DNA of 64,000 nucleotides from Methylobacterium oryzihabitans (GCF_004004555.2 NZ_SACP01000005.1:124001-188000); one strand, 5' to 3'; numbered from the stretch's first letter, positions 8,538 through 17,841 are shown. Notes: generated by a model not told the origin, from the sequence alone. Numbers and translations: made by a program.

Positions 8538-9881
8538 CTACTCCGCCGCCGCGAGCGCCGGGCGCCGGTCCGGCAGCCCGTCGAGGGCGGCCGGGCGCGG
8601 GCCGCCGGTGGCCCAGTCGAGCAGTTCGACGGTGTGGACGATCGGGATCGCGGTGCCCTTCCCGATCTGCGTGGCGCAGCCGATGTTGCCGGTGGCGATC
8701 AGGTCGGGCTTGATCCGCTCGATGTTGGCGACCTTGCGCTCGCGCAGGCGCCCGGCGAGTTCCGGCTGGAGGATGTTGTAGGTCCCGGCCGAGCCGCAGC
8801 AGATGTGGCCCTCCGGCACGTCCTTCACGGTGAAGCCGGCGCGCTTGAGCAGCGCCTTCGGCTCGGTGCGCAGGCCCTGGCCGTGCTGCATCGAGCAGGC
8901 CGAGTGGTAGGCGACGACGAGGTCGGTCTCGACCACCGGCTCGGACAGGCCGAGGCTCGTGACGTACTCGGTCACGTCCTTGGCCAGCGCCGACACCCGC
9001 CTCGCCTTCTCGGCATAGGCCGGGTCGTCGCGGAACATGAAGCCGTAATCCTTGATCGTCGTGCCGCAGCCCGACGCCGTGACCACGATCGCGTCGAGGC
9101 CCGGCCCGTCCATCTCGGCGATCCAGGCGTCGATGGTGCGCCGCGCCAGCGCGTGCGACGACGCCTCGCGGCCCATGTGGTGGGTGAGCGCGCCGCAGCA
9201 CCCCTCCCCCTTGGCCTGCACCACCTCGATGCCGTGGCGGTTGAGCAGCCGGATCGCCGCCTCGTTGAAGTCCGGCCGCAGCACGCTCTGGGCGCAGCCG
9301 CGCAGCAGCGCCACCCGGCCGCGCCGGGGGCCCGGCGCCGGGAAGGTGCCGGGCCGGTCGCCGGCGCCGCGCCCCGGCAGCGGCGAGGGCGCGAGGTCGA
9401 GCATCGCGGCAAGCCGGCTGCCGAGGCCCGGCACCCGCGCGGCGACCGCGCGGAACGGCCGCGCCGCGGCAGCGGCGAGGAGCGCGAGGCGGAAGCGGTT
9501 CGGATAGGGCAGCACCCGCGCCAGCACCTCCCGCATCAGGCGGTCGCCGAGCGGGCGGCGGTAGGTCTGCTCGATGTGCGAGCGGGCGTGGTCGACGAGG
9601 TGCATGTAATGCACCCCGGACGGACAGGTGGTCATGCAGGACAGGCACGACAGGCAGCGGTCGACGTGCTTGACCACCTCCGGCGTCGCCGCCTTGCCGC
9701 CCTCCAGCATGTCCTTGATGAGGTAGATGCGGCCGCGCGGCGAATCGAGCTCGTCGCCGAGCATCAGGTAGGTCGGGCAGGTCGCGGTGCAGAAGCCGCA
9801 ATGCACGCAGGTGCGCAGGATCTTCTCCGAGGCCGCCATGGCCGGGTCGGCGAGCTGCGCGGGGGTGAAGCTGGTCTGCAC
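8538..9881 (-). CDS. glcF: Glycolate oxidase iron-sulfur subunit
   Basis: This 447-residue protein has two CxxCxxCxxxCP ferredoxin motifs near the N-terminus, 'CVHCGFCTATCP' and 'CLSCLSCMTTCP'. Two CCG domains follow, visible as 'GEGCCGALTHHMG' and 'EGHICCGSAGTYN'. This is the electron-transfer subunit of the GlcDEF glycolate dehydrogenase, which oxidises glycolate to glyoxylate at the inner membrane. The flavin subunits GlcD and GlcE are not visible downstream within this strand run, so the complex must be completed from elsewhere. The glyoxylate link fits an organism that runs the ethylmalonyl-CoA pathway. Confidence 0.93.
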   Translation of the reverse strand: MQTSFTPAQLADPAMAASEKILRTCVHCGFCTATCPTYLMLGDELDSPRGRIYLIKDMLEGGKAATPEVVKHVDRCLSCLSCMTTCPSGVHYMHLVDHARSHIEQTYRRPLGDRLMREVLARVLPYPNRFRLALLAAAAARPFRAVAARVPGLGSRLAAMLDLAPSPLPGRGAGDRPGTFPAPGPRRGRVALLRGCAQSVLRPDFNEAAIRLLNRHGIEVVQAKGEGCCGALTHHMGREASSHALARRTIDAWIAEMDGPGLDAIVVTASGCGTTIKDYGFMFRDDPAYAEKARRVSALAKDVTEYVTSLGLSEPVVETDLVVAYHSACSMQHGQGLRTEPKALLKRAGFTVKDVPEGHICCGSAGTYNILQPELAGRLRERKVANIERIKPDLIATGNIGCATQIGKGTAIPIVHTVELLDWATGGPRPAALDGLPDRRPALAAAE

Positions 9882-10038
9882 GGCGGTTCCTCGGCGGCGT
9901 TTCTTCGTCTGCGCCCCTTTCTAGAACATTTTCAGCCTGCGGGGAGCGTGGCGATGCCGCGCCGCCGGGTTTCCCGCCCGCCGCGCGAACCGATCGCCTC
10001 CCCGCGACGTTGGTGGGCGTCCTTAACGCAGGTGAACG

Positions 10039-10803
10039 ATGTCGCAGCTTTGGCCGGACCGGATCTGGATCGTTCGCCACGGCGAGAGCGCCGGCAACGT
10101 CGCCCGCGACGAGGCCGACCGGGCCGGGCTCGCGCGCATCGCCATCGACGAGCGCGACGTCGACGTGCCGCTGAGCCCCCGCGGCGAGCGGCAGGCCCGG
10201 GCGCTGGGCGCGTGGTTCTCCGCGATGCCGGCCTCCGAGCGGCCCGACGTGGTGCTGACCTCGCCCTACGTGCGCGCCGAGCGCACCGCGGCGCTGATCC
10301 GCGAGGCCGGCGGGCTGGCCGAGCCGATGCCGGATTTCGTCGTCGACGAGCGGCTGCGCGAGAAGGAGTTCGGCATCCTCGACCGGCTGACCCGGGCCGG
10401 CATCGTCGAGCTGCATCCCGAGCAGGCCGAGCTGCGCCGTCTGCTCGGCAAGTTCTACCACCGGCCGCCAGGCGGCGAGAGCTGGTGCGACGTGATCCTG
10501 CGCCTGCGCAGCAGCCTCGACACGATCTCGCTGCACTATCCCGGGCAGCGGGTGCTGATCGTCGCGCATCAGGTCGTGGTCCTGTGCCTGCGCTACCTCA
10601 TCGAGCGGATGACCGAGGACGAGATCCTGGCGATCGACGCCGAGGGCGACGTCGCCAACTGCTCGGTCACCGAATACGCCTTCGACCCGCGGCTGGGGCA
10701 GTCCGGCGCCCTGGCCCTGCGGCGCTACAACGTCGTCGCCCCCGTGGCCGAGGGCGGCGCGCCGGTGACCGCCGAGCCCGACCGCAATCAGGCCGCGCGC
10801 TGA
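10039..10803 (+). CDS. Histidine phosphatase (phosphoglycerate mutase-like) family protein
   Basis: The 254-residue protein opens with 'IWIVRHGESAGN', the RHG motif whose histidine is phosphorylated during catalysis. It continues with 'PLSPRGERQARALG', 'TSPYVRAERTA' and, late in the chain, 'VLIVAHQVVVLCLRYLI' with the second catalytic histidine. A glutamate-bearing loop 'RLREKEFGILD' lies between them. The fold covers phosphoglycerate mutases and many small-molecule phosphatases. An unusual insert of about 15 residues after RHGESAGN separates it from GpmA. It is followed 13 bases later by the NAD(P)HX dehydratase gene, so it may act in the same unit. The substrate is unknown. Confidence 0.85.
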   Translation: MSQLWPDRIWIVRHGESAGNVARDEADRAGLARIAIDERDVDVPLSPRGERQARALGAWFSAMPASERPDVVLTSPYVRAERTAALIREAGGLAEPMPDFVVDERLREKEFGILDRLTRAGIVELHPEQAELRRLLGKFYHRPPGGESWCDVILRLRSSLDTISLHYPGQRVLIVAHQVVVLCLRYLIERMTEDEILAIDAEGDVANCSVTEYAFDPRLGQSGALALRRYNVVAPVAEGGAPVTAEPDRNQAAR

Positions 10804-10816
10804 AGGAGGCGACACC

Positions 10817-11707
10817 ATGCCGACGCCGACCGAACTCACGCCCGACCTGCTCCGACGCATGCCCCTGCCCCGGCTGGATGCCGGCAGCAAGGACGAGCGC
10901 GGCCGCGCCATGGTGATCGGCGGCAGCGTCGAGGTGCCGGGCGGAGTGCTGCTCGCCGCCAACGCGGTGCTGCGGGCCGGCGCCGGCAAGGTCCAGGTCG
11001 CCACCGTGGCGTCCTGCGCCCAGGGGCTCGCCCTGGCGATCCCCGAGGCGCTGGTGATCGGCTTTCCCGAGACGCCGGAGGGCGGGCTTGAGGCGGAGCC
11101 GGCGATCGAGCGGCTGGTGCCGCGGATCGGCCGTTGCGACGCGGTGCTGGTCGGGCCCGGGATGGCGCAGGGCGACGCGACGGTGGCGCTGACCGAAGCC
11201 CTGCTCGCCGGCGACGAGGCGAGCTTCGTCCTCGACGCCGCCGCCCTCGACGGGCTGCCGGACCACCCCGAAACCGTCCGTTCCTGCGGCGGCCGGGTGG
11301 TGATGACGCCCCATGCCGGCGAGATGGCGAAGCTGCTCGGGCGCGAGCGCGAGGCGATCGAGGACGATCCCCTCGCAGCGGCCTGCGAAGCGGCGGACCG
11401 GTTCGGCGCGGTGGTGGTGATGAAGGGCGCCCGCACCTGCATCGTCGCCCCGGACGGCCGGGCCTGGAGCTATGCCGGCGGCGGGGTCGGGCTCGCCACC
11501 TCCGGGTCGGGCGACGTGCTCGCTGGCCTCGTCACCGGCCTGATCGCCCGCGGCGCGCCGGTGGCCGAGGCCGCCCTGTGGGGGGTCCATCTCCACGGCG
11601 AGGCCGGGCGGCGGCTGGCCCGCTCCCACGGCCCGGTCGGGTTCCTGGCCCGCGAACTCGGCGCCGAGGTGCCGCGGCTGCTGCACGAGACCGGACGCGA
11701 GGCGTGA
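10817..11707 (+). CDS. nnrD: ADP/ATP-dependent (S)-NAD(P)H-hydrate dehydratase
   Basis: This 296-residue ribokinase-fold enzyme repairs hydrated NAD(P)H. Visible motifs are 'GRAMVIGGSVEVPGG' near residue 32, 'VLVGPGMAQGD' near 110, 'MTPHAGEMAKLLG' near 163 and the catalytic 'TSGSGDVLAGLVTGLIARGAP' region near 232. It lacks the N-terminal epimerase (NnrE) domain that is fused in many bacteria, so the epimerase must be encoded separately. A clear GAAGGAGG ribosome site precedes the ATG. The stop overlaps the start of the following deaminase (GTGA), which makes an operon of phosphatase, dehydratase and deaminase likely. Confidence 0.92.
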   Translation: MPTPTELTPDLLRRMPLPRLDAGSKDERGRAMVIGGSVEVPGGVLLAANAVLRAGAGKVQVATVASCAQGLALAIPEALVIGFPETPEGGLEAEPAIERLVPRIGRCDAVLVGPGMAQGDATVALTEALLAGDEASFVLDAAALDGLPDHPETVRSCGGRVVMTPHAGEMAKLLGREREAIEDDPLAAACEAADRFGAVVVMKGARTCIVAPDGRAWSYAGGGVGLATSGSGDVLAGLVTGLIARGAPVAEAALWGVHLHGEAGRRLARSHGPVGFLARELGAEVPRLLHETGREA

Positions 11708-12186
11708 GCGGCCCGGCAGACGAGGCGGCGTTCATGCGCCGGGCGATCGCCCTGTCCGAGGAGGCGGTGGCGAAGGGGCAGGCGCCGTTCGGCGCGGTGG
11801 TGGTCGATGCGGCGGGCCGGGTCGTCGGCGAGGGCCACAACACCGTGCGGGCCCACCACGACCCGACCGCCCACGGCGAGATGGTGGCTCTGCGCGACGC
11901 CTGGGGGCGGCTCGGCGAGCGCGGGCCGCTGGAGGATTGCACGCTCTACACCAGTTGCGAGCCGTGCCTGATGTGCACGGTGGTGATCGCGCAGATGCGC
12001 CTGCGCCGGGTCGTCTTCGCCGCCCGCGGCACCGACGTGCCCGGGGCGCAGCGCCTGTTCGACGCCGACCTCGCCAAGGCCGCGGCCTGGATCGACGGGC
12101 GCCCGGGCTGGCGGGCGGTGGAGGTCGAGGGCGACGTGTTGCGCGACGAGGCCCTGGCGGTGATGCGGCTCTTCGACTGGCTGTAG
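11704..12186 (+). CDS. Nucleoside/base deaminase of the CMP-dCMP deaminase fold
   Basis: The 160-residue protein shows both zinc motifs of the cytidine deaminase fold: 'TAHGEMVAL' (HxE) and 'SCEPCLMC' (PCxxC). The N-terminus 'FMRRAIALSEEAVAKGQAPFGAVVVD' and the overall length resemble guanine or tRNA-type deaminases. I use the GTG at 11704, which overlaps the previous stop, because it keeps the usual residues before 'FMRRA'; an ATG at 11734 is the alternative. Guanine deaminase-like activity is the best guess. A second family member lies at 57833-58315 on the other strand. Confidence 0.85.
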   Translation: MSGPADEAAFMRRAIALSEEAVAKGQAPFGAVVVDAAGRVVGEGHNTVRAHHDPTAHGEMVALRDAWGRLGERGPLEDCTLYTSCEPCLMCTVVIAQMRLRRVVFAARGTDVPGAQRLFDADLAKAAAWIDGRPGWRAVEVEGDVLRDEALAVMRLFDWL

Positions 12187-12275
12187 AACCGCCACACCCG
12201 GCGAATCCCGGTGGGTGGATTCAACCTTGCCGGGCATCGCCGGTTGACCGCGCGCAGGCCGCGGATACTGTCACA

Positions 12276-12446
12276 GCGACGGTTCCCCTCGGGGATCAAA
12301 AGGGAACGCGGTGAGGGCTCACGCCCGAGGCCGCGGCTGCCCCCGCAACTGTGAGCGGCGAGCCCTCCACCACCACGTCACTGGGGTCCGAGCCCTGGGA
12401 AGACGGTGGCGGGCGACGACCCGCGAGCCAGGAGACCTGCCGTCAG
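12276..12446 (+). promoter_or_regulatory. Cobalamin riboswitch
   Basis: The conserved blocks appear in order. They are 'GGGAACGCGGTGAG' (12302-12315), the B12 box 'GCTGCCCCCGCAACTGT' (12335-12351), 'CACTG' (12379-12383), 'GGGAAGACGGTGG' (12397-12409) and 'GAGCCAGGAGACCTGCC' (12424-12441). These are the core of the adenosylcobalamin-sensing element. It lies about 125 bases before a TonB-dependent receptor on the same strand, so the receptor and the overlapping PepSY gene should be shut down when cobalamin is plentiful. It occupies most of the 385-base gap between the deaminase and the receptor. Confidence 0.95.
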
Positions 12447-12571
12447 CCGTGGTCACACGCGAGCACGTCGGGCGGGGTGTCCTGATGGTAGCCGAACCGG
12501 ACGCCCGCGGGCGGCCCGGCGCGTCTTCTGGTTCGCGGTGACGTGCCACTGCCGTCCCGGGTCCCACCACC

Positions 12572-14752
12572 GTGCCTGTCCTCCCCCGTCACCGCTCGCC
12601 GGAGCGGCGCCTCGCGCGCCTGCTCCTCGTCTCCGCCGGCCTGTCCGCAGCGCCCGCCTCGGCCCAGCCTGCCTCGGCCCAGGAGGCCGGGACCATCGCC
12701 CTCGACGCGATCTCGGTCGCGGGACGCGGCTCCGCCCCCTACACGGCGGCCCCGGCCGGCCTGAACCTGACCACGCCGAGCCGCAGCGGCAGCCGGCTCG
12801 GCCTCAGCCCGATCGAGACGCCGGCCAGCCTCGAGATCATCCCGGGCCAGAAGATCCGCGAGCGCGGCCAGGAGACGGTCGCCGAGGCGGTGACCCAGAA
12901 CGCCACCGGCATCACCTCGATCGCCGCGCCGGGCAACGGCTTCACCTCCTACACCTCGCGCGGCTTCCCCGGGCTGAACTCGGTGATGCAGCTCTACGAC
13001 GGCACCCGCCTGTTCGTCGGCAACGGCACCATCACCTTCCCGTTCGACACCTGGAACGTCGACCGGATCGAGGTGCTGCGCGGCCCGGCCTCGGTCCTGT
13101 ACGGTGAGGGCGCGATCGGCGGCGTCGTCAACGTGGTGCCGAAGACGCCAACCTTCGTGGCGATCAACGAGGCCCGGGCGGCGGTCGGGTCGGACGCGGT
13201 GACGCGGCTCGCCCTCGACAGCGGCGGGCCGCTCGGCGAGAGCGTCGCCTACCGGCTCAACGTCAGCGCCAACCGCGCCGCCGGCTGGCTGCGCGAGAAC
13301 GGCGAGTTCCAGAACATCGCGGTCTCGGGCGCCCTGCTGTGGCAGGCCGCGCCCGACCTCGCGGTCAGCCTGTCGCACGATTTCGGCTACCAGGAGCCGA
13401 TGCGCTACTTCGGCACGCCGCTCATCGCCGGCGGCATCGATCCGCGCACGCGGCTTCGCAACTACAACGTCGACGACGGCCTGATTCGGTTCCGGGACAA
13501 CTGGACCCAGCTCAAGACCGAGTGGAATCCGAGCGCCGACATCACGGTGCGCAACACCGCCTACTACCTCACTTCGAACCGGCACTGGCGCAACGTCGAG
13601 ACCTACGCCACCCTGCCGGGCCTGCGTCGGGTCGAGCGCCGCGACTACATCGAGATCACCCACGATCAGGCGCAGATCGGCAACCGCTTCGACGTCGCGC
13701 TGCGCGGCAGCCTGTTCGGGCTGCGCAACGAGGGGCTGGTCGGGTTCGAGGTCAACCACATCGACTTCCAGCGCAACAACAACGCGCCCTATGGCGGCGT
13801 CAGCCGGGTCGATCCGTTCGCCTTCGATCCGGGGGCGTTCCTGCGCGTGAACCTCACCGGGCCCGACTACCGCTCCTCGACCGATCAGGCCGCGCTCTTC
13901 GCCGAGGACCGGCTTTTTCTGACCGACCGGCTCTCGCTCGTCGCCGGCCTGCGCTACGAGGCGCCGACGATCCGGCGCAGCGACCTGCGCAACCCCGCCA
14001 ACGACTTCAGCCGGAGCTTCCAGGCCCTCACCTACCGGGTCGGGGCGGTGTTCAACCCGACCCCCGATTCGGCGCTGTACGTCCAGTACGCCACGGCGGT
14101 CGATCCGGTCACCGGCCTCATCAGCCTGCCGGTCTCGCAGCGCGATTTCCGGCTCTCGACCGGCCGGCAGGTCGAGATCGGCGTCAAGCAGGCGTTCTGG
14201 GGCGGGCGCGGCGAGTTCACCCTCGCCGGCTACCGCATCACCAAGGACAACCTCATCACGGTCGACATCAACACTCCCGGCATCGCGGTGCAGGTCGGGA
14301 GCCAGTCGGCGCAGGGCGTCGAGGCGTTCGTGTCGCTCGGCCTCTCGGACGAATGGCGGGTCGAGGGCAACCTCGCGCTGCTGCACGCGCAATACGACCG
14401 CTTCGCCCAGTCGGTCGGCGGCGTCGCGGTGTCCTATGCCGGCAACCAGCCGCAGAACGTGCCGGAACTCGTCGGCAACCTGTGGCTGACCTGGGCCTTC
14501 GCCCCGCGCTGGGAGGCCCGGGCCGGCGTGCAGGTGGTCGGCGAGACCTACGGCGACTTCGCCAACACCGCCCGGCGCGACGCCTATGCGGTGGTCAACG
14601 CCACGCTCGACTACCGCGTCACCGAGGCGTCGCGCCTGAGCCTGCGGGCCTACAACCTCACCGACGAGACCTACGCGATCACCGGGTCGAGCACCGCGTG
14701 GCTGCTCGGACGGCCGCGCTCGTTCGAGGTCGCCTACAGCGTGGCGTTCTGA
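12572..14752 (+). CDS. TonB-dependent outer-membrane receptor, siderophore-receptor type, under cobalamin riboswitch
   Basis: The 726-residue protein starts at a GTG with a signal peptide ending near 'APASAQPASAQ'. A plug domain follows (residues about 60-180), with 'IPGQKIRERGQETVAEAVTQ', 'SRGFPGLNSVMQLYDG' and 'VEVLRGPASVLYGEGAIGG'-type signature. The rest is a 22-strand barrel ending in 'RSFEVAYSVAF' with a terminal phenylalanine. By family these motifs are closest to ferrichrome/ferric-siderophore receptors, not classical BtuB. The riboswitch upstream argues that the cargo is a cobalamin, cobinamide or cobalt complex. Its stop overlaps the PepSY gene (TGATG), so the two are co-translated. 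Confidence 0.92.
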   Translation: MPVLPRHRSPERRLARLLLVSAGLSAAPASAQPASAQEAGTIALDAISVAGRGSAPYTAAPAGLNLTTPSRSGSRLGLSPIETPASLEIIPGQKIRERGQETVAEAVTQNATGITSIAAPGNGFTSYTSRGFPGLNSVMQLYDGTRLFVGNGTITFPFDTWNVDRIEVLRGPASVLYGEGAIGGVVNVVPKTPTFVAINEARAAVGSDAVTRLALDSGGPLGESVAYRLNVSANRAAGWLRENGEFQNIAVSGALLWQAAPDLAVSLSHDFGYQEPMRYFGTPLIAGGIDPRTRLRNYNVDDGLIRFRDNWTQLKTEWNPSADITVRNTAYYLTSNRHWRNVETYATLPGLRRVERRDYIEITHDQAQIGNRFDVALRGSLFGLRNEGLVGFEVNHIDFQRNNNAPYGGVSRVDPFAFDPGAFLRVNLTGPDYRSSTDQAALFAEDRLFLTDRLSLVAGLRYEAPTIRRSDLRNPANDFSRSFQALTYRVGAVFNPTPDSALYVQYATAVDPVTGLISLPVSQRDFRLSTGRQVEIGVKQAFWGGRGEFTLAGYRITKDNLITVDINTPGIAVQVGSQSAQGVEAFVSLGLSDEWRVEGNLALLHAQYDRFAQSVGGVAVSYAGNQPQNVPELVGNLWLTWAFAPRWEARAGVQVVGETYGDFANTARRDAYAVVNATLDYRVTEASRLSLRAYNLTDETYAITGSSTAWLLGRPRSFEVAYSVAF

Positions 14753-16191
14753 TGCGGCCCGCCAAGCGGCTCAAGCGGTGGCTGATTCTCGGCCACCGCT
14801 GGCTCGGCATCGTCACCTGCCTGCTGTTCGTCGTCTGGTTCGGGTCCGGGCTGGTGATGATGTCGGTCGGCTTCCCGGCCCTGACCGAGGAGGAGCGCCG
14901 GGCCGGCCTGCCGGTCCTCGCCCTCGACCGGGTGGCGGTGACGCCCGACGCCGCCCTCGCGGCCGCCGGGCAGACGGACTTCCCCCGCGCGCTCCGGCTG
15001 GAGATGCAGGACGGCGGGCCGGTCTACCGGGTCACCGCCTGGGACGGCACCCGGCACGCGGTCTCGGCGGTGACCGGATCGCCCCTCGCCGCGGTGCCGG
15101 AGGCGTCGGCCGTCGCGGCCGCGGCGCACGACCCGCGGGCGGTGCGGCCACGGCCGCTCGACCCGGTGGAGCGCGACCAGTGGTCGGTGACCGCGCGCTA
15201 CGATCCCCTGCGGCCGTTTCACCGCGTCGCGCTGGGCGACCCGGACGACACCGTGCTGTACGTCTCGGCCCGGACCGGCGAGGTCGCGCTCGATACCAGC
15301 GCGCGGGAGCGGCTGTGGAACTGGTTCGGGGCGATCCCGCACTGGATCTACCTCACGCCCCTGCGGGCACAGGCGGCGTTGTGGCGCGACGTGGTGCTGT
15401 GGGTGTCCGGCATCGCGACCGCCGGGGCGGTGACGGGGCTGGTCGTCGGCCTGCTGCGCCTGCGCCCGCGCCGCGGCTTTCGTCTCACGCCCCATCGCGG
15501 CTGGGCGGCGTGGCACCATCTCGGCGGCCTCGTCGGCGGGGTGACGCTCGTCACCTTCGTGGCGAGCGGCTGGCTGTCGGTGAACCCGAACCGGTGGTTC
15601 GGGCCGCGGGCGCCGTCGCGGGCGATGCTGGAGAGCTACGCCGGCAACACCGCCCCGACCGCCCTCGACCTCGACGCGGTGCGGGCGGGTGCCTGCCGCG
15701 ATCCGGTCGAGGTCCGGTTCGCCCGGATCGGCGGCGCGGCGCGGGCGCTGATCGCCTGCCGCGGGGCGGGTCTCACGGTCGCGCCGGCGGAGCCGCCCGA
15801 GGCGATGCGGGCGCGCATCGCCCGGGCGGCGCGGCTTCTGCTGCCGGAGGCGCCGCCGCCCGTCACGACCCTGCTCAGCGAGGAGGATGCGTACTGGTAC
15901 GCCCACCACCGCCCGCCCCGCCTGCCGGTGCTGCGGGTCGCCTTCGACGACCCGGCGGCGACGTGGTTCCACCTCGACCCGGTCACCGGCGAGGTGCTCG
16001 ACCGGCTCGACCGCAGCGGCCGTGTCTACCGCTGGCTGTTCCACGCCCCGCACAGCTTCGATCTCGGCATCCTGCTGCGCCATCGAGCGGCCCGGGACCT
16101 GCTGCTGTGGGGGATCATCGCCGCCGGGATGGTGGTGTCGGTCTCCGGCACCGTGGTCGGCTGGCGCCGCCTGCGCCGGAACCGGATTTGA
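14752..16191 (+). CDS. PepSY-associated transmembrane protein
   Basis: This 479-residue inner-membrane protein has a first helix after 'LKRWLILGHRWLGIVTCLLFVVWFGSG', two middle helices near residues 214-240 and 255-275, and a last helix near 450-470, with large periplasmic segments between. 'HRWLG', 'HHLGG' and 'LFHAPHSFD' are conserved histidine-bearing motifs of PepSY_TM proteins, which accompany siderophore receptors and are thought to act as reductases or uptake partners. It overlaps the receptor stop by one base. Co-control by the cobalamin riboswitch makes it a candidate for corrinoid or cobalt handling. Confidence 0.88.
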   Translation: MRPAKRLKRWLILGHRWLGIVTCLLFVVWFGSGLVMMSVGFPALTEEERRAGLPVLALDRVAVTPDAALAAAGQTDFPRALRLEMQDGGPVYRVTAWDGTRHAVSAVTGSPLAAVPEASAVAAAAHDPRAVRPRPLDPVERDQWSVTARYDPLRPFHRVALGDPDDTVLYVSARTGEVALDTSARERLWNWFGAIPHWIYLTPLRAQAALWRDVVLWVSGIATAGAVTGLVVGLLRLRPRRGFRLTPHRGWAAWHHLGGLVGGVTLVTFVASGWLSVNPNRWFGPRAPSRAMLESYAGNTAPTALDLDAVRAGACRDPVEVRFARIGGAARALIACRGAGLTVAPAEPPEAMRARIARAARLLLPEAPPPVTTLLSEEDAYWYAHHRPPRLPVLRVAFDDPAATWFHLDPVTGEVLDRLDRSGRVYRWLFHAPHSFDLGILLRHRAARDLLLWGIIAAGMVVSVSGTVVGWRRLRRNRI

Positions 16192-16240
16192 GCGAGACCG
16201 TTGCCCGCTCGCTCTGTGGTTGCAATGGTGTGTTCCCGCC

Positions 16241-17305
16241 TTGTCCGGCCCGCTTCCGCTCGATCCGTCGTTGAACGATCCCGCCTTCGCCCTCGTGCTC
16301 GGGGGCGGCAATGCGCTCGGCGCCTACCATGCCGGTGCCTTCGAGGCGCTGAGCGAGCGGGGCCTCCTGCCGGGCTGGATCGTCGGCGCCTCGGTCGGCG
16401 CGGTCACCGGCGCGATCATCGCCGGCAACGCCCCTGAGGACCGGGTCGCGCGGCTGCGCCGGTTCTGGGACGAGACGCGCCAGCATACCGGGCCCGATCC
16501 GGCGATTCCGGGCCGGCCGCGGCAGGTCTATAACGGGCTGCACGCGCTCGCGGCCCTGGCCTGGGGCCGGCCGAACCTGTTTCGCCATCGCTGGCCCGGC
16601 CTGTGGTCGGCGCTGCCGTTCGTGCCGAACGACGTCGCGCTGTTCGACCACGGGCCGATGCTCGACACCCTGGCCCGGCTGGTCGATTTCGAGCGGCTCA
16701 ACGGCGGCGAGATCCGCTTCACCGTCGCGTGCGTCGACCTCGCCACCGGCGAGGAGGTGCTGTTCGACAGCGCCCGCGAGCGGATCCGGCCCGAGCACAT
16801 CCTCGCCAGCACCGCGATCATGCCGGCCTTTCCGCCGGTCGCGATCGACGGGCGGGTGCTGTGCGATGCCGGCTACACCAACAACCTGCCCCTCGATCCG
16901 GTCTTCGCCGGCGAGCCCGAGCGGGACCTGGTCTGCCTCGCCCTGGAGCTGTTCAGCCTGCGGGCGCCGCCGCCGGCCTCCCTCGACGCGGTGCTGGAGC
17001 GGGCGAACGACCTCATCTTCGCCAGCGCCGGCCGGCGGACCCTCGCGGCCCTCGACCGCGAATACGCCCTGCGGCAGCAATTGCGGCCCGACGGCCCCGC
17101 GATCACGCTGGTCCATTCGGTCTATCAGGCCGGCGCCGACGAGCTGGCGGCCAAGAGCTTCGACTACTCGCCGGCCTCGATCCGCGACCGCTGGGAGGCC
17201 GGCCGCCGCGACGTCGCGGCGATCTCCGCGCGCGTCGGGCGGCCGGGCCCGCGCGAGCGGCGCCTGCGCGTCGTCAGCCTGCACGGTTCGGGCGAGCCGG
17301 GTTAA
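16241..17305 (+). CDS. Patatin-like phospholipase family protein
   Basis: The roughly 354-residue protein has the patatin catalytic set: the oxyanion loop 'GGGNALGAYHAGAFEAL', the nucleophile elbow 'GASVG' (Ser near residue 50), and 'DAGYTNNLPLDP' with the catalytic aspartate. Patatins hydrolyse acyl esters of phospholipids or related lipids. A DUF3734-like C-terminal part is possible given the length. The start is unsure: no ATG lies in frame near the domain, TTG codons occur at 16220, 16241 and 16271, and none has a good ribosome site. I use 16241. It follows the PepSY gene by 49 bases and may be read from the same transcript. Confidence 0.85.
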   Translation: MSGPLPLDPSLNDPAFALVLGGGNALGAYHAGAFEALSERGLLPGWIVGASVGAVTGAIIAGNAPEDRVARLRRFWDETRQHTGPDPAIPGRPRQVYNGLHALAALAWGRPNLFRHRWPGLWSALPFVPNDVALFDHGPMLDTLARLVDFERLNGGEIRFTVACVDLATGEEVLFDSARERIRPEHILASTAIMPAFPPVAIDGRVLCDAGYTNNLPLDPVFAGEPERDLVCLALELFSLRAPPPASLDAVLERANDLIFASAGRRTLAALDREYALRQQLRPDGPAITLVHSVYQAGADELAAKSFDYSPASIRDRWEAGRRDVAAISARVGRPGPRERRLRVVSLHGSGEPG

Positions 17306-17367
17306 CATCCGGCATTGCGACGGCCCCTCCGATGCGCCGAAGCCTCCCGGGCACGGAGGGCGACGGC

Positions 17368-17841
17368 ATGGCGGACGCGAGCGGACGATCATTCCCCGTC
17401 CCGGCCGGGATCCTGCTCGGCCTCGGGCTCGGCGGGTTCTTCGACGGGATCGTGCTGCATCAGGTGCTGCAATGGCACCACATGCTGAGCACCTGGTACC
17501 CGATCACCTCGGTCGAGAACCTCGAACGCAACACCCTGTGGGACGGGATCTTCCACAGCGCGACCTACGTGTTCGTGGTGCTCGGCCTGTTCGTGCTGTG
17601 GCGCCGCGGCCGGATCCGCCCGCTGCGCTGGTCGGGCCGGGGGCTCGCCGGGTCGCTGCTGGTCGGCTGGGGCCTGTTCAACCTCGTCGAGGGGCTGGTC
17701 GACCACGCGGTGCTCGGCGTCCACCACGTCAACGAGTTGCGGCCGCGGGCGGAGTGGTGGCTGTGGGATCTCGGCTTCCTGGCCTGGGGCGCCGCGATGC
17801 TGGCCCTCGGCCTGGGGTGGGTGCGGGCCGCACGGACATGA
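17368..17841 (+). CDS. DUF2243 family membrane protein
   Basis: This 157-residue protein has about four membrane helices and the family signature 'GGFFDGIVLHQVLQWHHM' at residues 19-36, followed by 'LWDGIFHSATY' and 'LVEGLVDHAVLGVHHV'. The regularly placed histidines suggest metal or haem binding, but the family has no established function. I start at 17368 because 'GGAGGG' lies ten bases before it; a second ATG at 17332 is in frame. Its last codon overlaps the start of a 49-residue membrane peptide. Confidence 0.82.
   Translation: MADASGRSFPVPAGILLGLGLGGFFDGIVLHQVLQWHHMLSTWYPITSVENLERNTLWDGIFHSATYVFVVLGLFVLWRRGRIRPLRWSGRGLAGSLLVGWGLFNLVEGLVDHAVLGVHHVNELRPRAEWWLWDLGFLAWGAAMLALGLGWVRAART

Noticed and set aside
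12572..14752. Naming the TonB receptor btuB
   Set aside because: The riboswitch suggests cobalamin, but the plug and barrel motifs look like siderophore receptors and the PepSY partner also points that way. The cargo is not proven.
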